The notes under the pieces: generated by a model
The model's database searches: none
Told to the model about the DNA's origin: nothing
What the model saw: only the letters and a program-made list of their open reading frames with translations
Assembly (NCBI RefSeq): GCF_900100705.1
Contig: NZ_FNCH01000012.1
Span: forward strand, 1 to 64,000
DNA from: Pedobacter terrae
GTDB lineage: Bacteria > Bacteroidota > Bacteroidia > Sphingobacteriales > Sphingobacteriaceae
Reading direction: 5' to 3'
DNA: 64,000 nt
Translations under genes and position numbers: made by a program
Shown here: positions 17,412 to 26,729 of the stretch, in pieces
Numbering within the stretch: the stretch's first letter is position 1
Layout: each line of letters opens with the position of its first letter

Positions 17412-17533
17412 CGTCATCTCGACTGAAGTGCAACGGAATGCCTGCCCGTACAGGAAGGGGAGAGATATTTGATTGAAAATATGCATACAAGGCTAAGGAT
17501 TCTCGACTGCACTGCGTTCCGCTCGAAATGACG
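17412..17533. repeat. Dispersed palindromic repeat type B (copy B2)
   Basis: The arms CGTCATCTCGACTGAAGTG and CGTTCCGCTCGAAATGACG enclose a longer core than copy B1. The nested CCTGCCCGTACAGG hairpin is present. The element lies 50 bp from the stop of the DUF4175 gene. Confidence 0.8.
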
Positions 17534-17583
17534 ATCTAATTTAAATTATTGGAATCAGCTTATTGTTAATAAATATTGCTTAA

Positions 17584-20500
17584 TTATGGAGTCATATTCA
17601 ACGATTTTAAATATTCTGCAATCTTATTTTTGTAGTAGTAATTTAAACCAGGTGGTAGCTTCTGCAGCATATCATTTCCATTTTGCTGCTGTTTTTTAAA
17701 TTGATCGAGCATTTTTTGATAGGATGGTGGAAACTCTTTTGCTGCTTTGCTTTCGCGTTTCGAATCTTCTTCCTGATCGCGCTCTGCTTTTTCTGCTTCT
17801 AACAATTTGGTTAAGAGGTCTTTCTGCCTGTTTAATGTTTCTTGTTGTAAACGTTTATTAACCAGATCGCTCTCGGTTTGTTTCATTTCCTGAATGGCTT
17901 GGTTTAAGTTACCCATTTTTCCTGTACCGTCTTTATTTTCTTCACGATTGAGTTTTTCTAAAGCCTGACGGATCATTTGCTGCTGTTGAGCCATTTTACC
18001 AAATTCCTGGCTCATTTGTCCTTTACCAACTGTACCTTGATTACCCCCTTGTTTTTGCAGTTGTTCCCGGGCTTTTTGCATGCTCTTATTCAGCTGTTCC
18101 TGCATCTGAGAGAGTTGCTTCATGCCTTGCTTTTGTTTCTTTCCACTACCGCCTTTGCCGTTTTTCTGCATATTTTGAAGCTGACTTAGTGCTTCGCTCA
18201 ACATTAGGGTTAGATTATTAATAGAAGTCATGGTAAATTGCTGGAAACGGTTAGCTTCAGCCGTTCTCCTATCGCCCAGATTTTCTAAACTCTTATCAAG
18301 GTTGAAATTAATTTTATTCATTTCCTCATTAACGGTCGATTCTATCTGTGGAACGCGTTTGCTTAAACTATACAAGCTATCGGCAATAGTTTTAAGGTTA
18401 TCTTTAATACTGCGTTGTTTCTGTACATTACTGGTATAAGATGGATCAGCGGAAGTCATTCTCTTTAGAGCAAGCATCACTTTTTCCTGATCGAAAGAGG
18501 TAGTCAATAAATTTTCCAGCAGGCGACGCAATTCTTTGGCATTCAGGTTATTTTCCATTTCTTCTCCCTGTTGCTGCATATCGCTCATTTTTTTGGATAG
18601 TTTTTCCATCTGCTCGCCTGCCTTTTGCTGTTTCTGGCTCGCATTTTTCGAGTCTTTTTTATCCAGGGCATCTTTGCTGTCTTGCTGATCTTTTTGTATA
18701 TCCTGAACATCTTTTTCAGGGTTTTCGAAAGGATTTGGCTTATCTAAGGATTTATTTTTCTCTTCCAGCTTTTTCAGATCATCTTTCAGGTCTTTCATTT
18801 CCCTGTTTAGTGCATCCTGTTTCTGTTTTAGCGATTCATTATCCTGCTTTTTATCTTTGGTTTGCTGGGCAAGTTCTTTCTGTTCTTTAGCGAGCTCATT
18901 TAAACGGTCTATATCGTTTTGAAGGTTTTGCTCAAATTCCAGCTGTTTATAAAGTTCTAAAATTCTGTCGAGTTCGTTTTTGAGGGTTTTATTGTCCAGT
19001 TGCATTTTTGAGAGTTCGTTCTGCGTCTGGTCTTTATTTTTCTCGTTCATTAAATTTTGCAGCTTCTGCAAAAGTTCTTTTGTTTTTTCATCTAATACAT
19101 TGTCAAACAGGTCTTTAATCTGTTTTTGTTTTTCAATAAGTTCTTCCGTTTGCTTTTGGTCTTGCTGTTGCTGAATATTTTTATCGTTCTGCTCCTTAAT
19201 TTCTTTTACAGCTTCATCCAGCTGTTTTTGTTTGTCTAAGAGGGCTTCAATCTGCTTTTTATCTTCGAAAGAAATCTGCTTTTTATCGATAAGGCTTTCG
19301 GCCACTTTTTTGCTCTCTTTTTCGATGGTATTGGCTAAACGTATAGCCGATTGCATTTTCTTTTTTAAAGCCTGGTTGCTGGCGTTTACCAGTTCGGCAG
19401 TTTCTTTTTTAGTCGGCTGTTTAACGGTTTTAATTTCAGATCGGGTAACTTTTGCACCATTTACACCGTCATTATCGGCTACTTCAAAATAATATTCAAT
19501 TTCCTGACCAGGTTTGGCAGCAACAGCTTTTAAATCCCAGAAATAGAAAAAATTATTTGCCGTTGCATTACTTTTAATGGCAATATTTTTAGTAACGGTG
19601 CCCACAATACGGTTATTTTCTTTGAGGTTGTATTTAAAGCTCAAGCGGCTAAATCCGTAATCATCAGTTACCTGTCCACTAAAATATAAAGCTTTATTAT
19701 TAACGGAATCCTGCTTTTCCTCTACTGTGATTTGCGGAGCCAGGTCTTTAACCACCGTAATTTGGTGTGAAAGTGAATCTCTGATGGTAACGTATTGATT
19801 TTTAGGGGTAATATTATATTTTGAATTGGATTTGATGGTAGCGCTAAGACTAGCCTCATCTTTGATAATTTTAAGCAGGTTTTCTTTCCCGTTTAACATA
19901 AATAGGAGTATGTTGCTTTTTTCAGTCTTAAAATTCCAGGTTACTTTAGTGCCTTCAGGCAGCAGCATATCACCAACATTGGCAATAGATTCTGTTTTTT
20001 TACCCAAATAAGCCGGATAATTTAAGGTAGCTGTAGCATTAAGCAGTTCAGGGCGGGGTTTAACGGTAATAGTAAATATGGCAGAACTAAATCCTCCACC
20101 TTTGAAAATCAGTTTTTTATCATTCTGGATGTTTTTGATAGCATAATTAAACTTACTGGTGCTCTCTTTCTCCAGTTTATAGATATTTTTTCCGTCTTCT
20201 ACATAAATCTCCGCCGGAATTTCATCACCAGTCAGTTTTAGTTTCATGGTGATATCATCACCTTGTGTAACCATTAAACTTTTATTTAAAATGGTAAAGC
20301 TGAAAGGTGCTTTGGGCGCAATGTATTCATTATACCTAAAGAAGCTGTTTGTACCCTCGCGTAAAATAGTGGGCGCTATAACAGCAATGAGCAAAATGAT
20401 GGAAAGGGGAACAAAAAGATATTTTAAATATTTCCGGTTATCATTAATCCTAACTGCGGTATAGAACGGAACTGGCCTGAGTTCAATGATCTTTTGATCG

Positions 20501-20901
20501 ATGCTGGCCATGATGAGGCGGTTGTTTTCAGGATTTTTTTCAGCTAAATGATGAAGTTGCAAGGTATTCAGTAATTTATCTTTGATATCGGAAAAGTGAT
20601 TTCCTATAATAACCGATGCTTCGTCTAACGTCAGGTGTTTACCCAGCTTTAGCATGGCAAGCAATGGTTTAACGATTAAAAAACCAACTAATAATATACT
20701 GATAAGTACATAAGCAAAAAATACAAAAGTTTTAAATCCAGCGGTTGGGTTGAGGTAATAAAGGCTTAAAAAAACGAGGAGATATAGCGCTAAAAGTATG
20801 GCTGAAGCATAAATACTGCCCCGCAAAATTTTGTTCAGGTAAAATTTGCGGATAAACTCATCTATCTTTCGTAATAAATCGTTGTAGTTATTGCTCACCA
20901 T
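17584..20901 (-). CDS. DUF4175 family large membrane protein
   Basis: The 1105-residue protein starts with two close transmembrane segments (about 25-80) and a third near 160-180. An extracytoplasmic region of beta-sandwich character follows (about 200-500, with repeated TITVKPRPELLNATATLNYP-like strands). The rest is a very long coiled coil rich in Gln, Lys and Glu (about 520-1090), including KQKQ- and QQQ-rich stretches. It matches the DUF4175 proteins of Bacteroidota, whose function is not established; some are linked to aerotolerance-type operons, but no MoxR or BatA genes are nearby. The low-complexity coil makes homology calls in that part unreliable. Confidence 0.85.
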   Translation of the reverse strand: MVSNNYNDLLRKIDEFIRKFYLNKILRGSIYASAILLALYLLVFLSLYYLNPTAGFKTFVFFAYVLISILLVGFLIVKPLLAMLKLGKHLTLDEASVIIGNHFSDIKDKLLNTLQLHHLAEKNPENNRLIMASIDQKIIELRPVPFYTAVRINDNRKYLKYLFVPLSIILLIAVIAPTILREGTNSFFRYNEYIAPKAPFSFTILNKSLMVTQGDDITMKLKLTGDEIPAEIYVEDGKNIYKLEKESTSKFNYAIKNIQNDKKLIFKGGGFSSAIFTITVKPRPELLNATATLNYPAYLGKKTESIANVGDMLLPEGTKVTWNFKTEKSNILLFMLNGKENLLKIIKDEASLSATIKSNSKYNITPKNQYVTIRDSLSHQITVVKDLAPQITVEEKQDSVNNKALYFSGQVTDDYGFSRLSFKYNLKENNRIVGTVTKNIAIKSNATANNFFYFWDLKAVAAKPGQEIEYYFEVADNDGVNGAKVTRSEIKTVKQPTKKETAELVNASNQALKKKMQSAIRLANTIEKESKKVAESLIDKKQISFEDKKQIEALLDKQKQLDEAVKEIKEQNDKNIQQQQDQKQTEELIEKQKQIKDLFDNVLDEKTKELLQKLQNLMNEKNKDQTQNELSKMQLDNKTLKNELDRILELYKQLEFEQNLQNDIDRLNELAKEQKELAQQTKDKKQDNESLKQKQDALNREMKDLKDDLKKLEEKNKSLDKPNPFENPEKDVQDIQKDQQDSKDALDKKDSKNASQKQQKAGEQMEKLSKKMSDMQQQGEEMENNLNAKELRRLLENLLTTSFDQEKVMLALKRMTSADPSYTSNVQKQRSIKDNLKTIADSLYSLSKRVPQIESTVNEEMNKINFNLDKSLENLGDRRTAEANRFQQFTMTSINNLTLMLSEALSQLQNMQKNGKGGSGKKQKQGMKQLSQMQEQLNKSMQKAREQLQKQGGNQGTVGKGQMSQEFGKMAQQQQMIRQALEKLNREENKDGTGKMGNLNQAIQEMKQTESDLVNKRLQQETLNRQKDLLTKLLEAEKAERDQEEDSKRESKAAKEFPPSYQKMLDQFKKQQQNGNDMLQKLPPGLNYYYKNKIAEYLKSLNMTP

Positions 20902-21406
20902 ATCTCCGTAAATGTAAAAATTGTTCCAGTCAATTAAAAGGAAAGTATTTAAGGTAACGCGTTTATTTCAAATCGTTTATTATCTCGATTGCTATTAATT
21001 AAAAATTTATGTTGTAATTTAGAAAACAATGTTTTGTGTTTCTGGGTGGCCTTCAGTCATTCTTTTGCTGCAACAAAAGCAGAAAAGGCTATTGGTTGCG
21101 CTCCAATTGTAGGCGTTTGGTTTTTATTGCAGCTCAGAGGTGTTTAGCCACGGGCGCAGCGGCATCCCTGTAGCGCAGCGAAAGGATATAGCGGAGCACG
21201 GGAACAAACTTTGATAGCTGTACCTGCCTTGCGCTTCAAAAAAAGCACATTTATTAGACAAAAGATTTGTGTAATAAATCACAATCCGTTAATACCGCAT
21301 TAATTTAAAAATCTTATTTTGTTTTACTTAATACAAAGGTTACATAGATTTTAAACAGGTATTCTGATAAAAATCTACTTTTGGCTTTTTGTATAATGAT
21401 GCCAAT
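20902..21406. other. Gene-free interval with palindromic repeat type E
   Basis: No gene is evident. At about 21142-21210 there is an interrupted inverted structure around CCACGGGCGCAGCGGCATCCC and GCGGAGCACGGGAAC, G+C-rich against an A+T-rich background, with an internal TAGCGCAGCGAAAGGATATAG. It looks like a mobile or repeat-derived palindrome. The remainder contains the promoters of the flanking divergent genes, not resolvable by eye. Confidence 0.5.
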
Positions 21407-22912
21407 ATGAAACAATTAATTATTTCTACACTGATGTTGTTCTTTTTTACTGCTTCTTTCGGACAAAAATTTAACTGGAACAAAAACCAGGTGATTGCAC
21501 ACCGGGGTGCGTGGAAGAAAAATAATTTTCCCCAAAATTCCATTGCTTCATTAAACGAAGCGGTAAAACTGGGTTGTTACGGTTCGGAATTCGATGTATG
21601 GATGACAGCAGATCACGTTTTGGTGATTAATCACGATCCAGAATTTCAGGGTTTAACGATTGAGAAAGTAAATTACGCAGATCTTTTGACTAAAACCATG
21701 ACCAATGGTGAAAAGATACCCACGTTAGAAGCTTACTTATTAGCAGGTAAAAAACAGAAAACCACCAAACTGATTTTGGAAATAAAACCCTCATTGATTA
21801 GCAAAGAACGTGGTCTTGAGGTAACGAATAAATGCGTAGAAATGGTTCGGAAATTAAAGGTAACCGACTGGGTTGAATACATCAGTTTTGATTACGACTA
21901 CTGTAAACGCATTTTAACTTTATTGCCAAATGCAAAAGTTGCCTATTTAAAGGGCGAAATTAGTGCTGAGCAGATAAAGGCGGATAAATTAACGGGTGTT
22001 GATTACCATTACAGTGTTTACCAAAAAGATAATTGGATTGAGAATGCGCAAAAACTAGGTTTAACTGTAAATGCATGGACGGTAAACAACGCACCTGAAA
22101 TGCAATGGTTATCGGCTCACAACGTAGAATATATTACCACCAACGAACCTGAACTGCTTTTTGAAGAGATAAAAAAAACACCAGTTGCCCAGGGATGGAA
22201 GTTAAAATGGGCAGATGAATTTGACGATGCCGGATTGCCTTTAACTAAAAACTGGGGATACGATGTAGGGGGTAGAGGTTGGGGGAATAATGAACTGCAA
22301 TATTACACCGATGCCGATACTGCAAACGCGATCGTTAAAAAAGGAAACCTGAACATTATTGCAATAAAAGCGGAGAAGGAAAACAAGCATTATACATCAG
22401 CCAGGCTGGTAACCAAAAATAAATTTGATTTTAAATATGGTAGAGTAGAAGTAAGGGCGATACTCCCGAAAGGCAGAGGCTTGTGGCCTGCGATATGGGC
22501 ACTTCCTACCGATTCGAAATATGGTAGCTGGCCAAAAAGTGGCGAAATTGATATCATGGAACATGTAGGATATGATCCTGATAGTGTTCATGGAACAGTG
22601 CACACCGAAAAATTCAACCACGTTATTCATACGCAGGTAGGTAAGGCCTTGAAAGTTAATAACCCTTACACAGAGTACCACATTTATGCAATAGAATGGT
22701 TTACCGATCATATCGACTTCTTTATCGACGATCAAAAATACCTCACTTTCAAAAATACCCAAAAAGGATCTGGTGATTGGCCATTTGATCAAAACTTCCA
22801 CATCATTTTAAATTTAGCTGTTGGCGGCAATTGGGGCGGAAAAAAAGGAGTGGATGATGCCATTTTCCCGGCAACGATGAAAGTTGATTATGTAAGGGTG
22901 TTTCAGAAGTAA
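21407..22912 (+). CDS. Secreted fusion: glycerophosphodiester phosphodiesterase + GH16 glucanase
   Basis: From the ATG at 21407 (preceding a clear signal peptide ending TASFGQ) the protein has 501 residues and two enzymes. Residues about 25-255 are a complete GDPD domain: AHRGAW (His 32), GSEFDVWMT (Glu 61, Asp 63), VINHD (His 76), LILEIKPS (Glu 126) and the C-terminal NAWTVNNAPEM. These hydrolyse glycerophosphodiesters to glycerol-3-phosphate and an alcohol. Residues about 263-501 are glycoside hydrolase family 16 with the catalytic GEIDIMEHVG (Glu 380, Asp 382, Glu 385), as in laminarinases and lichenases. Both active sites look intact. An upstream ATG at 21389 would spoil the signal peptide. 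The next gene is a secreted phospholipase C. Confidence 0.92.
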   Translation: MKQLIISTLMLFFFTASFGQKFNWNKNQVIAHRGAWKKNNFPQNSIASLNEAVKLGCYGSEFDVWMTADHVLVINHDPEFQGLTIEKVNYADLLTKTMTNGEKIPTLEAYLLAGKKQKTTKLILEIKPSLISKERGLEVTNKCVEMVRKLKVTDWVEYISFDYDYCKRILTLLPNAKVAYLKGEISAEQIKADKLTGVDYHYSVYQKDNWIENAQKLGLTVNAWTVNNAPEMQWLSAHNVEYITTNEPELLFEEIKKTPVAQGWKLKWADEFDDAGLPLTKNWGYDVGGRGWGNNELQYYTDADTANAIVKKGNLNIIAIKAEKENKHYTSARLVTKNKFDFKYGRVEVRAILPKGRGLWPAIWALPTDSKYGSWPKSGEIDIMEHVGYDPDSVHGTVHTEKFNHVIHTQVGKALKVNNPYTEYHIYAIEWFTDHIDFFIDDQKYLTFKNTQKGSGDWPFDQNFHIILNLAVGGNWGGKKGVDDAIFPATMKVDYVRVFQK

Positions 22913-22935
22913 TTCTATAGTTCATTATCTATTAT

Positions 22936-22975
22936 TCGGTTAACCGGTTAATTGTTTAAATCGGTTAACTGAATT
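22936..22975. repeat. Dispersed repeat type D (copy D1)
   Basis: The sequence CGGTTAACCGGTTAATTG followed by TTTAAATCGGTTAACTGAA recurs nearly unchanged at 49195-49236 and in part at 44147-44175. It is made of repeated GGTTAA units around a TTTAAA centre. All three copies lie in short intergenic gaps. Confidence 0.7.
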
Positions 22976-23043
22976 GCAAACCGTCAACCGTAAAATGCCG
23001 ACTGAAAAAATCAAACACAGTATCTAAGCTATTGTTAACTTTT

Positions 23044-25413
23044 ATGGACTCACGTAGAGAATTTCTAAAAAAAGCGGCCTTGTTTGCCGGAGCTACAGGC
23101 ATGGCCAACACCTTGCCCAGTTCGTTGCTAAAAGCGATGGCCATTAACCCTGAGCCTGGCAGTACATTTTATGATGCCGAACACATTGTTTTTCTGATGC
23201 AGGAAAACCGGTCTTTTGACCATATGTTCGGTAAAATGAAAGGTGTACGCGGATTTAACGATCCACACCCACACATTCAGCCTGATGGCAACAAAGTTTG
23301 GCTGCAAAAAGATGGGCAGGGTTATACTTATGCGCCATTTCATGTTGATATTAATAAAACAAAAATTACCTGGCAAGGTGGTTTACCACACTCTTGGAAT
23401 GATCAGGTAGCGGCTCGCAACGGCGGTCGGTACGATAAATGGTTACCCGTTAAAACACCAATGACACTGGCTTACTATGACCGGAATGATATTCCTTTCT
23501 ATTATGCCATGGCAGATGCTTTTACCATTTGCGATCAGCATTTTTGCTCATCGTTAACTGGAACAACACCCAACAGACTATTCTTCTTTACAGGAACTGT
23601 TCGCGGAGAAAAAAGTGCAAACCCGATTGCGGTGGTTAATAACGATCAGGCTGAATCGCAAAATAATGTGTTTGTAGATTGGCCAACCTTTCAGGAAACA
23701 TTAGAAGACAATGGTATTGACTGGCGCATTTACCAGAACGAATTGTGGACCTCAAAGCTTCCGGAAGGTGAAATAGATGACTGGTTGGGAAATTATGGTG
23801 ATAATCCGGTAGAATATATTAGCAGGCACAACGTTAAGTTATCGGCTTATTTTAGAAAAAATGGCGATAATACGGTTAAACCAGCTTTAACTGCAAAAGA
23901 GGTTCAGGCGAAGTACGATAGACTATCGCAAAGGGAGAAGAATTTGATCGATAAAGCTTTTACGACCAACATTTCTCAAAAAGATTACTTAGACCTAGAG
24001 CCCTTCACGTTTAAAAATGATCAAGGTCAGTCAGAAACCATAAACCTTCCAAAAGGAGATATTTTTCATCAGTTCAGAAAGGATGTAGACAGCGGAAAAT
24101 TACCAACTGTTTCCTGGTTAGTGGCCCCTCAACGTTTTTCCGATCACACCAGCTCACCGTTATATGGGACCTGGTATGTAAGTGAAGCGCTAGATATTTT
24201 AACTAAAAACCCTGAGGTATGGAAGAAGACAATTTTTGTTTTAACCTATGATGAAAATGATGGATATTTTGATCACCAGCCACCTTTTGTAGTTCCCAAT
24301 CCCAATGACCCGAGCAGTGGAAAAACTTCGGAAGGCATAAATTATGCTACTGATTTTGAAGCAAGAAAAGGAAGTCCGATAGGTTTGGGTTACCGTGTGC
24401 CATTAGTTATTGCCTCGCCATGGAGCAAAGGAGGTTTTGTAAACTCTCAGGTTTTTGATCATACATCATCATTAATGTTTATGGAGAAATGGCTGGCAAA
24501 AAAGACCGGCAAAACCATAAAAAGTAATAACATTAGCGATTGGCGAAGGAATATCTGCGGTGACTTAACCTCGGTGTTTAGACCATATCATGGAGAAGAA
24601 ATCAAATCTCCTGAGCCTTTAAAACGCGATGTTGTGGTAGCCAATATTGGTAATGCAAAAAACAAACCTGCACAGGTTGGTCCTACTGCATTGAATAAAA
24701 CCGAAGTAGCCAAAATCAATAAATTTGAAAATTGCTCAAGTGAAACATCAATCCATGCGCCTAAGCAGGAAAATGGTACCAAACAGGCTTGTGCATTGCC
24801 TTATCACTTAACGGTTGATGCTAATTTGGTTCATCATGAAATTGCACTTACTTTCCAATCGGTAAAGACCTTGTTTGGCAGCGAGGTTGAAACTGTTGGC
24901 GCACCTTTTAATATGAATACCATTGCCAAATTTAAAGGTGTTGCAGGCAAAACGTGGGCCTATGCTGTAAAAGCCGGCGATGTATTATACGATAGCATTA
25001 AACTGGATGATTTTGATAATGAAGTTTACGATCTCACCGTAAGCGGTCCGAATGGATTTTACAGAAATTTTACAGGCAGCAAAAAGAATCCTTCCATTGT
25101 TGTAAAAGCCTATCCAGAGCAAGTTGGTTTGGTAAGTAAAAAGCTTACCGGTAAACTGATTTTTGCTTTTGAGAACACCGGTGCCAGCTTAATTACGCTT
25201 CAAATTTTAGATAACAAATATAAATCAGGAAGTAAAACAGTAATGATCAGGCCAAAATCAGTTGAAAATGCTTCCTTTAACCTGGCTAAAAATGCAAATT
25301 GGTACGATTTCAGTATCGTGCAGCCTGGCAATACCACATTTAAACACCGCTATGCAGGTAAAATAGAAACAGGAGAGATTACCCAAAGCGATCCATACAT
25401 GGGTAACGTATAA
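23044..25413 (+). CDS. Phosphocholine-specific phospholipase C (Tat-exported)
   Basis: From 23044 the protein has 789 residues and begins MDSRREFLKKAALFAGATG, a twin-arginine signal (SRREFLK). The phosphoesterase domain (about 45-530) carries the metal-binding QENRSFDHMFG, the SSLTGTTPNR loop with the nucleophilic Thr, LTYDENDGYFDH, and SPWSKGGFVNSQVFDHTSS. The C-terminal part (about 600-789) fits the two DUF756-type domains of non-haemolytic phospholipases C. These enzymes cleave phosphatidylcholine or sphingomyelin to phosphocholine and a lipid. The gene sits 131 bp after the GDPD-GH16 fusion on the same strand, suggesting joint phosphate or lipid scavenging. An in-frame ATG at 23032 adds four residues. 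Confidence 0.92.
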   Translation: MDSRREFLKKAALFAGATGMANTLPSSLLKAMAINPEPGSTFYDAEHIVFLMQENRSFDHMFGKMKGVRGFNDPHPHIQPDGNKVWLQKDGQGYTYAPFHVDINKTKITWQGGLPHSWNDQVAARNGGRYDKWLPVKTPMTLAYYDRNDIPFYYAMADAFTICDQHFCSSLTGTTPNRLFFFTGTVRGEKSANPIAVVNNDQAESQNNVFVDWPTFQETLEDNGIDWRIYQNELWTSKLPEGEIDDWLGNYGDNPVEYISRHNVKLSAYFRKNGDNTVKPALTAKEVQAKYDRLSQREKNLIDKAFTTNISQKDYLDLEPFTFKNDQGQSETINLPKGDIFHQFRKDVDSGKLPTVSWLVAPQRFSDHTSSPLYGTWYVSEALDILTKNPEVWKKTIFVLTYDENDGYFDHQPPFVVPNPNDPSSGKTSEGINYATDFEARKGSPIGLGYRVPLVIASPWSKGGFVNSQVFDHTSSLMFMEKWLAKKTGKTIKSNNISDWRRNICGDLTSVFRPYHGEEIKSPEPLKRDVVVANIGNAKNKPAQVGPTALNKTEVAKINKFENCSSETSIHAPKQENGTKQACALPYHLTVDANLVHHEIALTFQSVKTLFGSEVETVGAPFNMNTIAKFKGVAGKTWAYAVKAGDVLYDSIKLDDFDNEVYDLTVSGPNGFYRNFTGSKKNPSIVVKAYPEQVGLVSKKLTGKLIFAFENTGASLITLQILDNKYKSGSKTVMIRPKSVENASFNLAKNANWYDFSIVQPGNTTFKHRYAGKIETGEITQSDPYMGNV

Positions 25414-25564
25414 GAAATACCGATCAAAAGGCTCGAAGCTGTTAATATAAATGACGTGTTTTTAGTGTTACATATCGGTATTGTTGATATATTAAATCTA
25501 TAACCTTACTAACGGCCACTCAAATGACGAATAATTTTTGTGGCGAAATAAAAACGATTTAAAC

Positions 25565-25600
25565 AAAAAAGTCCCGACAATAGCCGGGACTTATATTTTT
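25565..25600. terminator. Bidirectional intrinsic terminator
   Basis: A hairpin GTCCCGacaatagCCGGGAC flanked by an A-run on the left and TTATATTTTTA on the right serves both the plus-strand phospholipase gene and the minus-strand DUF2911 gene, which converge here. Confidence 0.8.
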
Positions 25601-25613
25601 ATTGCTTTTTAAG

Positions 25614-26183
25614 TTAAAAAGTAATCGGTAATTCTACCTGAGTTCTGTCCCAGCCAATAACGAGGTTAGCTCCACCATTAATTTCTGTAAAGGTTAAAGA
25701 AAAATATTCGATCGGTTTAGATAAAGTTTTTACCGGAACATTTACACGAACAACATCTTTATCCTGATTGTAGGTAAAAGCGCCCCATTTATCTGTTTCG
25801 CTATTTACGATAATGGCCCAGGTATCTTTGTTGGGAATGGCGAACAGGCTGTAAGTACCCGCTTTGATTTTCTTGCCACCAATGTTTACTTTTTTAAAGA
25901 AACGAACTTCTGTACTTTCGTTGGCTCCAAAACGCCAAACCTTGCCATATTGCTCTAAAACACCAAAAATATCACGACCTTTTTTCTGCGGACGCGAGTA
26001 AACAATCTTAATAACCGGTTTTGTTGGATCTCCGGCTTTTGCCTTTGGGGCATTAAGCGGAAAATAAACAATATCTGCAGGACTTGGGTCTGCAGCAGGA
26101 AATTTTACTTCAGCAGAAGTACCTTGTTGTGCCTTGGCACTAAAGCAAAAAAGAGCGAAAACAACAATGAAGATATTTTTCAT
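25614..26183 (-). CDS. DUF2911 domain secreted protein
   Basis: The 189-residue protein has a signal peptide (MKNIFIVVFALFCFSAKAQQ). A DUF2911 domain then covers most of the rest, with the phrases IKIVYSRPQKKGRDIFG, GKVWRFGANESTEV and IKAGTYSLFAIPNKDTWAIIVN that define the family. DUF2911 proteins are common periplasmic or outer-membrane-associated proteins of Bacteroidota with no assigned activity. I see no catalytic motif. It has its own terminator downstream and is about 130 bp from the small membrane protein upstream. Confidence 0.88.
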   Translation of the reverse strand: MKNIFIVVFALFCFSAKAQQGTSAEVKFPAADPSPADIVYFPLNAPKAKAGDPTKPVIKIVYSRPQKKGRDIFGVLEQYGKVWRFGANESTEVRFFKKVNIGGKKIKAGTYSLFAIPNKDTWAIIVNSETDKWGAFTYNQDKDVVRVNVPVKTLSKPIEYFSLTFTEINGGANLVIGWDRTQVELPITF

Positions 26184-26311
26184 TTGTAGGTTTTTGTTTT
26201 CAGTTGCGATGAGCGGTCATGATTTAATTTTTTTTTAAAATCACGCAATCTCATTCGCTGCTAATTATTTTGAATCCTTAAAAGGATCGGGTTGAATAAA
26301 AGGCAAAAGAA

Positions 26312-26497
26312 CTAGTATTTTCTTCCTTTTACGATAGCGTTTAAAAATAAGCCTGCTGTTAACAAACCTAAAACACCACCTAATAAGGCAAAAATATAGT
26401 TTTGTGTAATAATTGCTCCGGTTAGTACTCCGAAGAATAAACCTAAAGCATAATATAACCAGTTGAAATTATTGCTGCTGTTCTCTTGTACACTCAT
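26312..26497 (-). CDS. Small two-helix membrane protein
   Basis: A 61-residue protein with two hydrophobic helices (about 14-31 and 36-54) joined by a short loop, with a polar N-terminus and the basic tail KGRKY. A -7 box TAACTTTG (26517-26524, minus strand) and a TTG 21 bp further upstream support transcription. I do not recognise a family. The A+T content and promoter make it likely to be real, but function is unknown. Confidence 0.6.
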   Translation of the reverse strand: MSVQENSSNNFNWLYYALGLFFGVLTGAIITQNYIFALLGGVLGLLTAGLFLNAIVKGRKY

Positions 26498-26681
26498 GTT
26501 TTCTGTTATTTGGAGGCAAAGTTAATATTTATTTTAAATTTTAATCAATATGTCCGAATTCTAATTATTATCAATATAACCTAAACTGTAATGGTAGTGT
26601 TTGTATAAATTAATGAGCTGGATAATTTTTTAATTTAAAATCAGGGTTTTATCAAAAGAATGTAAAAGAAGTGAAGAAACA

Positions 26682-26714
26682 TTTGGAAGTTAATCAATCG
26701 TTTGATTAATTTTG
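26682..26714 (+). promoter_or_regulatory. Promoter with TetR operator for the efflux operon
   Basis: A perfect inverted repeat, TTAATCAA (26690-26697), spacer TCGT, TTGATTAA (26702-26709), overlaps a Bacteroidota -7 box TAATTTTG (26707-26714). A TTTG at 26682-26685 could be the -33 element, 21 bp away. The overlap means a bound TetR dimer would block transcription of its own operon. Confidence 0.75.
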
Positions 26715-26729
26715 TGCCGTTAAAAAGAA

